A stretch of 28,074 nucleotides of DNA from Parasitella parasitica (Eukaryota > Mucoromycota > Mucoromycetes > Mucorales > Mucoraceae), in assembly GCA_025201805.1 (NCBI GenBank), contig MU619282.1:381-28454 (forward strand), in the 5' to 3' direction. The position numbers and the translations under genes are program-made. The first letter of the stretch is position 1. Each line of letters begins with the position of its first letter. The notes beneath the pieces are model-generated. The model saw nothing but the letters and a program-made list of their open reading frames with translations. It was not told the DNA's origin and did no database searches. Of this stretch, positions 21,326 to 28,074 are shown piece after piece.

Positions 21326-23174
21326 TCAAATCTCATCAATCTCCATTGATTCATCTAATTGTGTGTCAGGAGCTTTGTCAGCTACTTCTCTCTCTGCAAT
21401 CTGTTTGCTCAACTCGTAATAGGTGTTGGGATGTTCGATATTATCGATTTTTTCCTTGTTTTGAGGGTGAGTTACTTCAAAGTGTTTTGTACATGCTAAT
21501 TGATAATGTTTGTTGCGAACAAGTTCTAGTATTTCATCTACATGAGATCCGCTGATTTTGTCTTTACGCAATCTAGCTTCCAAATTGCTATGAGAGAAAT
21601 GACGGAAGGGGCAACCATGATTCTCTCCATTTGAAGGTGGATTGCTTGTGATAATCTTTGTGCAACTGCCACAATTACATTTCAGTTTATCCATTATATA
21701 GATTCTTCAAAGTAGGCTACAATACCTGTATGGGTTATAATTTACACGCCTTCCTTCAAGACCGTAATTGTATCGAATGTTGTAGGCATATTCTTTTTGG
21801 AATTTATCATCTGTTGTGTTGGAGAATGCTTCTCTCCAGAATACAAGAGCTTCCTCTACGGTTAGTCCAATACCTTTTAGGAACAGGCCATATTGAAGTC
21901 TGCCTCCGTGTTTAAGATGCTTTTCAGATCTCAATGAGTCGTGCAAATTACGCATACATAAAGGCGCATGATGGCGAATAAACTAAATAACGTAAATGAG
22001 CACCGTCTCTCGTCTACTGCCAATGTCAGAATATATACCGAATCAACATCTTTGGCTGTTACAGAGCCTGTGGCATCCCCGGTGTCATTGTAATTTCTCC
22101 CAATATATTGCTTTTCAACATTGAGTAAGATGGGCCTCAATCTGTCGTCTTCTTCCATTCTTGGTAGCAATTTGCTAGTTGCCTCCAGTGCTCGTATTAG
22201 ATGATTCTTGAATTCCGCCATGACAAGGTTGATCTGGTCGCTCATGGGAACATAGGCTTTCCCCTTTCTCAAGTAAACGGACCGAGTTGCGATCATCGAA
22301 GGAACCTTGAAAAAATCAACCTGGAAAAAAAAAAGATGCCTTTGTCAGCCATGCTATGGATTCAAAGTGAAATTCTGCTTGCCAATACCTCAAAGAAAGT
22401 CTCGGAAGTAATGTGATCCTGTATAGCTTGTGCGGTTGTTGCTTGCTTTGGTTTGAAGCAGATCTCCAATTCTTCTCTTATGCTTTCCTTTTCTTCATTT
22501 GAAAGCTAATGTGACAGAAATGGTCAGCATTTCATTTCAGGGGCTTCAATTTCATACTTGCAATCTTCCAATTCAAGTTTAAATACTTTAAAAAGTTCCT
22601 TTTTTCCTCTAATGTTTCCTGCTCAAATCTATATTTGAACAGTGCAGTTTCTTGCTTTACAAACCAATCACGCAACTCCTCACTACAAGAAATGTCAATC
22701 ACCGTTGCAATCAACCAATCGATTTACATCCAAACTTACCTTCGACAATACGCCATTCTCAAGACAAAATGGCTAATATGGTCTTTGCGTCTTTCTTCAT
22801 AGAGTGTGTCGGATTTTGACATGTTTGATTTGAGAGGCAAGTATTCATCGACTGTCTTTGCAATTTCAGCTTTAAGATCCTTGTTGCGTAAAATGGCGGT
22901 TTCGACTGCCCTCAACACTTGGATATTTTTGAGCAAACGTGAGATGTCAGCGATTGTGTCCTAATTTACCTTGAAGACGGTCTAGCGCAAACGTCTCGAA
23001 TTCTTCGATTGTGATTTCTGATGGCGGTGGTTTCATGTAATAGTTTACTCGAAAAGGATAGTCGCTTTGTAGGCTATAATTCATTCCGTTTTCGACAAAC
23101 ACAGATCTTCCAGTCTTGGCAGCGTTTGCAGCAACAGCAAAGCGATTGGCACTCTTATTCTTGTGTTTAAGCAT
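21326..23174 (-). CDS. PRI2: DNA primase large subunit (PriL/Pri2)
   Basis: Seven exons (23174-22970, 22917-22740, 22682-22562, 22505-22389, 22320-22039, 21982-21726, 21665-21326) give 499 residues, the usual Pri2 length (about 510). Pri2 pairs with Pri1 in the Pol alpha-primase complex and starts RNA primers in the nucleus. The N-terminal part has [30 protein letters not shown] and GKAYVP. The C-terminal Fe-S domain has [57 protein letters not shown] and YQLACTKHF. The four [4Fe-4S] ligands are Cys310, Cys388, Cys405 and Cys445; their spacing (78/17/40) nearly equals that of human PRIM2 (80/17/40). Intron 3 (22561-22506) has a GC donor (GCAAGT). Only 148 bp separate its start from the upstream TBC gene, and a cell-cycle-box motif lies there. 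Confidence 0.95.
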
Positions 23175-23226
23175 AGTTGATGGAAAAAAAAAAAAAAGGG
23201 ATAAAAGAGAAATTTTATTATTAGAA

Positions 23227-23250
23227 TCACGAAACGCGGTTATCGCGACA
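23227..23250 (-). promoter_or_regulatory. SCB/MCB-like G1/S box upstream of PRI2
   Basis: Within 24 bp lie CACGAAA (23228-23234, the yeast SCB core), the overlapping ACGCG (23234-23238, the MCB core) and the palindrome TCGCGA (23243-23248), 54-76 bp before the PRI2 start. MBF/SBF drive DNA-replication genes, including primase, at G1/S in yeasts. The site is GC-rich in an AT-rich 148-bp spacer. Binding is inferred from the motif and the kind of gene. Confidence 0.5.
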
Positions 23251-23322
23251 TCAGCATGTCAGAAAGGGTGCCTCAAGGATATAAAGATATAAAGTATACA
23301 CATTAATGGTTAGGTTTTTTTT

Positions 23323-25688
23323 TTACAGCTTCTTTGCGTCCTTGAGCTGTCGTTTGATGGCCTCAAACTCGCTTTCTCGTTCTGCAAACGTCATTTTCAT
23401 ATTGATCAGCATGGCTTCTGTGTCAGTTAATTGAGTAGCTAACGAGATATTTTGCTGTGCTAACTCCTTGTTCTCTGACGCAAGCTGGTTCACCTGCTTT
23501 TCAAAACAAGCTTTCACATCTTTTTTGTATTGCTCGAATTCAGCCTTCACTCGAGCAAATTCATGGCTTATCTGCTGTTTTTCATCTTCGGTTCGAGCAA
23601 CTGTCATTTTGCTGTCAATGATTTGCTTTGTGATGTCTTGATTCTCCACTCGGAGCAGCTGTAGGGAAGCCTCCACTGAGCGAATATGTTCAGAAAGCTG
23701 GCCATTGATTCTTCTCAGGTTATCTTCTTGTGATGTCGATTTCGACTCTCGCGCCTCCTCCCCTGTATATTGCTGAGCAAGACGAGCCATGAAGCGTGCC
23801 GGTAAGTCAATGCGGTACGTGTCTTCCACAATCGCATTGCCATCCTCGCCAAAGTTTGCAAATACACCGTGGCCCAGGAACTCGACCAAAGATTCAAATT
23901 TAAGTCTGAGGATCTTTTCTTGGTTGCGGATGATGATTGCCAGTGCAATTTGAACTAGGATATGCGTCCCTTCCACTAGCAGCAGGTCAATAACTCTTAG
24001 CGTCAGTTGCATGGGACATCTATAAGCAAACAGGGTGAGGAACCATTGGGAGGCGTACATCGAGGGTGTGACACCTTCATTTTCCATATGGCGATGAATC
24101 ACGGGCAGTTTTTGTTGAAACACATTGTCAAACTGGTACATGTGCTGGTGCAGGACTTCCATGCGAGGGGTGAAGTGTCCTCGTAGGCCGTATTTTCCCA
24201 TTAGTTTGATGAGCACACAGAAAGCCGACTCCTCAGACATCTACATGGGAGGTTTATAGTTAGTTTTTTTTTTTTTTTTTTGGTTCACGGACAATGCGTT
24301 CAAAGTCATCAGATTCTTACATGTAGCAGTAGACAGCCAATGATGAAAGCTAAGCCTTGACAATAGCCGACTTCTTGGTCGAATATGCTGTACGCCTTGG
24401 CTACATTAAAGAGCGCTTGTCTGCCAGATTCCTGCATAAAATAAGGATGGTCCGGGAATGTTCTAGTCAGATCTCGCTGTATTTGCTTTTCAAACGGACT
24501 GACAGATTTCCTCAGGATTTCTCTGTATTCAGTCTCCATATCAAAGCTATCACGGGATTTGGATATGAGTTGCCATAACAATCCTCGGATAGGAGAGGGG
24601 ATCCCCCCTTTTGCTAAATGTTGTCGTAAATCGTCCATCTGTGAATCAATGACAGCACCAAAATTATCTACTACTTGTTCCCAGAAACCTACATAGGATA
24701 TGGGTTACATATATATGGCAGATTAAACCAAACACACAGTGCAATAATTACCCCAATCAATGCTGTTGTTTTCTATGCCACCCTTCTCTCTGCAGCGCTT
24801 CATCTCGTCCAATGCTTCTTGCTTGAGAAGAGTGTGTTTCTCAGAGTCGTATTTGTGATCATTGTGTGAAAAGCGTCTAAACTTGGACACCAACTTGTCG
24901 AAATGTCGATGGTTGCTTGCTGGCGACTGAGGGGCTCCAATTAGGTTGGTAGGTAAGACTTCAGAGAATCGTTTGCTCTGTCTCTTTTGGAAAGACTGTG
25001 AGGGCCGGGATATAATCGCAGAAGACTGGATAGATGTAACAGACAAAGGTCTCGCCTTGAACCGGTTATTAAACGAAGAAATAATACTATGTCGGCTGAT
25101 GCTGCTACGCTGGGTATCTTTAGATGATCGGACAGCATCTATGTGGGGTGTGTCAATCTGCACACTGCTTCGTATGGAATCAGCTTTAGGAGTGGGTGGG
25201 GATTTCAGGACAGGAACTCTGTCATCGACGCTGTTGGTTTGGTTGTTGGAGTCGGCTGGCATGGAAGAGATCTGGTAATCGGACTTGTGCAAGTCTGCGG
25301 CATCGTCAGAGAGCCACTTTTGATTTTCGTGAGAGTTGTGCGAGTGTGGATGTGGTGTTGTGAGATTTGTGTCGACAGAATCATCATCACTTGTGGCAGT
25401 CGTGGTTGTTGTGGAAGATGAAGTGTTGAGATTATTCAATGGACCTGCCCCTTTTTCGTCGTCGGATTCATTGAAATCAGAGTCTTCATCGCTGGAAGAC
25501 TCGTCATCTGTTCTCACATGGATTTTGAATCCAAAATGGTCCAAGTATTCTGAGCTGGTTGGGTTTAGAAGGGCGTCATCAACCACATCCAGGTCAAAAT
25601 TAGCCATCTCATCGCATTCGTCTTGGTCAGATTCTGATTCATAATAATCATTGTGAGTAGCTGCAGGAGGGTCGTATAATGTAGTCAT
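23323..25688 (-). CDS. TBC-domain Rab GTPase-activating protein, Gyp5/EVI5-like
   Basis: Three exons (25688-24752, 24688-24321, 24240-23323) give 740 residues; introns are 63 and 80 nt. Residues 1-310 are low-complexity, acidic and Ser-rich, likely disordered and phosphorylated. The TBC domain starts near 340 with GGIPSPIRGLLWQLI, has the arginine finger in IQRDLTRTFP (Arg388) and the glutamine finger in YCQG (Gln423), so both catalytic fingers are intact. It continues with FTPRMEVLHQHMYQFD and ASQWFLTLFAYRCP. From about 600 to the end is a long coiled coil rich in Glu, Gln and Lys. TBC followed by a coiled coil is the layout of EVI5 and yeast Gyp5, which switch off Rab/Ypt proteins in ER-Golgi and exocytic traffic. 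A TTG-started extension to 25715 exists; the ATG at 25688 is preferred. The exact Rab target cannot be told. Confidence 0.92.
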
Positions 25689-25917
25689 TTTGGAAAGTTG
25701 ATGAAAAAGAAACAAAAAAAAAAGAAAATGAGCCCAAACGAAAAAAAAAGGGGAATAAATAGTTGATTCCTTGTGAAACTATATTAATTTATGTAATGTC
25801 TTATTGCCAATTTCAAACAACCCTTAGTAGTGCATACAGTGCTGGAAAAGCCACTCCCATCATACAATACTTCCTGATCAAGTCGATACATACGCCCTTT
25901 TGCCAGAATCATATCAC

Positions 25918-25965
25918 AAGAAAAAAAAAAAAAGAAAAGAAAAAAAAAAAAAAAAAAGGAGAGAG
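25918..25965 (+). repeat. 48-nt oligopurine (A-rich) tract
   Basis: The run is almost all A with scattered G and no pyrimidine on the plus strand. Such tracts exclude nucleosomes and can mark promoter or terminator zones; it may also be prone to length errors in the assembly. Confidence 0.8.
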
Positions 25966-26170
25966 CAGGATGATCATGTTTAGCCGGTTGCATGTCTGCC
26001 ATTTCATTGAGGCTGTCAGCATTAATAGTTGGCTCTTTTTTATATGCATCATCAGGTTCATTCGGCTTGCAATGACATGCATATATGCAAATGTTACCAA
26101 GCAGCAATCACCGTAACTCTCTTGCTATTCCAATTGACAACCAGTGAATCCCAAGTAAAATAAGACAGAT

Positions 26171-26176
26171 TTTATT
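26171..26176 (-). terminator. Poly(A) signal of uL23
   Basis: AATAAA on the minus strand lies about 48 nt after the uL23 stop codon. Confidence 0.5.
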
Positions 26177-26223
26177 CTTTTAAAAAAATATGAAATAAAA
26201 CCGTTTACAAAGATGATGCTGAT

Positions 26224-26944
26224 TTAAATGAAGCCAATCTACACAAAAGAATTTAGTATGTGATCTATGCAAGAGCTTATAAATGCTTACCTTGTTGGCA
26301 ACGTCAAGAGCATCGACATCAGCAGTCAAGCGGACGAAGGCCTTCTTGTAGCCATCGGGGCGAATGAGAGTGTTGACTTGAGCAGCTTCAACATCATAAA
26401 GTCTCTTTACAGCATCCTTGATTTGGTTCTTGTTGGCCTTAACATCAACGAGGAAAGTCAAGGTGTTGTGTTCCTCAATCTTCTTCATGGCAGTCTCGGT
26501 GTTGAGAGGTTGACGAATGACACGGTATTGATCCATACGGGGAGCATGAGCGACAGACTTGCGAGTGTACTTGGGAGCACGCTTCAAAGCCAAAGTCTTG
26601 GGGATATGGAAGTGGGTGGAAGTGCGAATCTTGCGTTCAGTCTTACCATAGACACCCTTGAGGGCGGCCTTCTTGGCAGCTTGAGCCTTAGCCTTGGGAG
26701 CTACGTTTGTATCGTGTTAGTTGTGCTTGGAGTCTGGTTTATGAGAGAAACGAATGGATAAAACATGGCTGTGGTAGGTTGGCAGTTCATGTCATTTTGC
26801 TGAAATATTTCATCTAATAAGTCAATCTAAACCCAACTCTTTTTTCTATGTTGATTAATCATCGACACCTATCCATCCACTATTCTATCCATCCGTTTCT
26901 ATCGATGTTGCGTAGAGTTATTACTAACCTGAGTTTGCAGGCAT
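26224..26944 (-). CDS. RPL25: 60S ribosomal protein uL23 (L23a/L25)
   Basis: Three exons (26944-26929, 26700-26291, 26238-26224) give 146 residues, between yeast L25 (142) and human L23a (156). uL23 sits at the peptide exit tunnel, binds 25S rRNA and is the docking site for SRP and nascent-chain factors. The N-terminal extension is Ala/Lys-rich ([14 protein letters not shown], acting as nuclear import signal in the family). Family marks are [76 protein letters not shown] and the final IGFI. Exon 1 encodes only five residues and is followed by a 228-nt intron (donor GTTAGT), the longest in the window; an intron after a tiny first exon is common in ribosomal protein genes. The last exon has four codons plus stop. 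Codon choice is visibly biased to C-ending codons, as expected for high expression. Confidence 0.96.
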
Positions 26945-27770
26945 TGTTGACGTTAAAGAGGAGGAGGAGGGGGTGCCAACACCTTCATCTTCAGATTCAT
27001 CTTTACTCTCCCAATGCTCGCATGCGATGGTGTCAAAGCAAAAAAAAAAAGGCGACGAGGATCCGGTTCGGACAGCATTTAAGCTCCACATCCCCCCTCT
27101 TTCTTCCGCATGTAGAAGAGCCCATTATAACATTAGCTGATCAGAGCTTTATGTACATGCCAACTTTCAAATATATAGACATATAAAATGTGGCCGATTG
27201 ATTCATGTTTGAGAAATTTGATCATTCAATTTGGCAGCTTTATTTTTAATGCTTAATGAAATACAACTGGTTTCGCTCCGTCGAATATTACAATCCCATG
27301 TCTGCAACCAAAATAATCACTTGACTCTATTAAGCTATCGTGTGATGCAGATGAAGGAGTATCTGTCAAATTGATTTATACTTTCTGTTAAATTGACACT
27401 CTGCTGTATAAAATAATAAACAAATATTACCATTAATTTTTGCACTATTCCATACGCATCAGACATCAAAGGAAGATATAAAAACAACCCAAATTAATTT
27501 CAAATGATGCGAAAACGGCATGAGTAGACTCTCCAGTGTTTTACCGATCTTTTGATACTACATCTGAACGAGTTGATCTAAATTATAGTAGCTTTCGAAC
27601 TGATAGAAGGTGCCAGACAACCTTCTTCCTTGCCATCACGAAAATTAATTTTCAAAATCGGAGCGTGGGCTGGTAACGCATGTTATACATTTGTAAAGAC
27701 CATCATTTGATAGCCAAGAAGCATGAAAGGTTAATAAATGCAGCAATATTTATTTATGTTCTGAATCAAA
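26945..27770. other. Intergenic: uL23 promoter region
   Basis: About 825 bp between uL23 and the 3' end of the right-edge gene, both on the minus strand. It contains a C/T-rich stretch near 27090-27110 and otherwise AT-rich DNA. A minus-strand stretch at about 27583-27684 has coding-like composition (APILKINFRDGKEEG) but only 34 codons, and I could not place it in a gene. Plus-strand frames near 26848-27186 show no motif. Confidence 0.5.
27749..27754 (-). terminator. Poly(A) signal of the right-edge gene
   Basis: AATAAA on the minus strand lies 17 nt after the inferred stop at 27771, which supports a 3' gene end here. Confidence 0.4.
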
Positions 27771-27996
27771 CTAACTATGGCTTCCTAAAGTTGTAACTTT
27801 CGTTCAAAAACGCAAAAAACAGCAGTTCTGAGTTTTAATTACCATGGAGATCCTCTTGATGGTTTGGCTCACTGCTGATATCTGAAATACGCTTCGCAAG
27901 TTCAGACCGGTGAACCCAGCTTTTTGGTTGTTGAAATAAATCTAATTTGCGCACGATTCGACCAGCTACTTGTGATAGTTTTTTCAGGGGGATGCC
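27771..27996 (-). CDS. 3' end of an unidentified gene entering from the right edge
   Basis: A minus-strand exon 27996-27843 reads open for 51 codons with protein-like composition (SQVAGRIVRKLDLFQQPKSW, then HRSELAKRISDISSEP). A 58-nt intron (27842-27785, GTAATT...TTTAG) joins it to a last exon 27784-27771 giving SHS and stop, with AATAAA just after. The 5' boundary is taken from an AAAAG acceptor at 27997-27998 and is weak, because a stop closes the frame at 28000-28002. The rest of the gene would lie beyond the window. I recognise no family. A second frame is also open for about 33 codons here, so the reading frame itself is not certain. Confidence 0.4.
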
Positions 27997-28074
27997 CTTT
28001 TAAATAGCACAGATTGATTTTCGAGGATCAAACTTTGTCTTCTTTCATTCTAATTATCCTAATTAATCAAGTAT

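Larger units (their letters stand above)
25689..26223. other. Intergenic: TBC gene promoter and uL23 3' flank
   Basis: About 535 bp. The TBC promoter side is A-rich, and a 48-nt uninterrupted purine tract (25918-25965) stands in the middle. Open frames here (about 25763-26116, both strands) mostly translate the homopolymers and are not called. Confidence 0.6.

Noticed and set aside
25763-26116. Open frames over the purine tract
   Set aside because: They mainly translate the A/G homopolymer; no motif.
26701-26928. Possible C/D-box snoRNA in the uL23 intron
   Set aside because: C-box-like GATGA strings occur on the minus strand, but there is no CTGA D box anywhere in the intron and no flanking stem.

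Overview
The window looks like nuclear chromosomal DNA of an early-diverging fungus, most likely Mucoromycota (Mucorales-like). This rests on the eukaryotic gene set, AT-rich intergenic DNA, many short introns (about 50-80 nt) with GTAAGT-type donors, single-gene transcription units, and the sequence style of the zinc-cluster and GH9 proteins. The taxonomic call is inference. No operons, CRISPR, rRNA or tRNA were seen. One 480-nt assembly gap lies at 10424-10903. I joined exons by reading frame, splice signals and family conservation, and each complete model closes in frame.

Layout. 1-3563 holds no confident gene; it has short repeats, an RFX-type X-box palindrome and a possible decayed ORF. 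3564-4194 (+) is a secreted DPBB/expansin-like protein. 4886-6089 (-) is a Zn(II)2Cys6 transcription factor. 6617-8630 (-) is a GH9 cellulase-family protein with a C-terminal membrane anchor and an Asn where the catalytic-base Asp is expected. About 8870-9342 is a decayed Tc1-like fragment. 10904-12336 (+) is glycerol kinase, its N-terminus lost in the gap. 13601-13890 (-) is a dead mariner transposase. 14198-14900 (-) is a second DPBB protein, paralogous to the first.

The right half is a compact minus-strand series: a MIF/tautomerase homologue (15722-16203), a Doa10/MARCH6 ER ubiquitin ligase (16507-20662, nine exons), the DNA primase large subunit PRI2 (21326-23174, seven exons, all four Fe-S cysteines), a Gyp5/EVI5-like TBC Rab-GAP (23323-25688) and ribosomal protein uL23 (26224-26944). 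The 3' end of an unidentified gene enters from the right edge (27771-27996).

How the genes relate. The left half groups three secreted or surface proteins (two DPBB proteins and GH9) that could act on the wall or on plant polysaccharide. The right half is housekeeping. I found no convincing new multi-gene system. The best leads are the fungal MIF homologue, the altered GH9 active site, two GC-AG introns inside otherwise canonical genes, and a G1/S-type promoter motif in front of PRI2.
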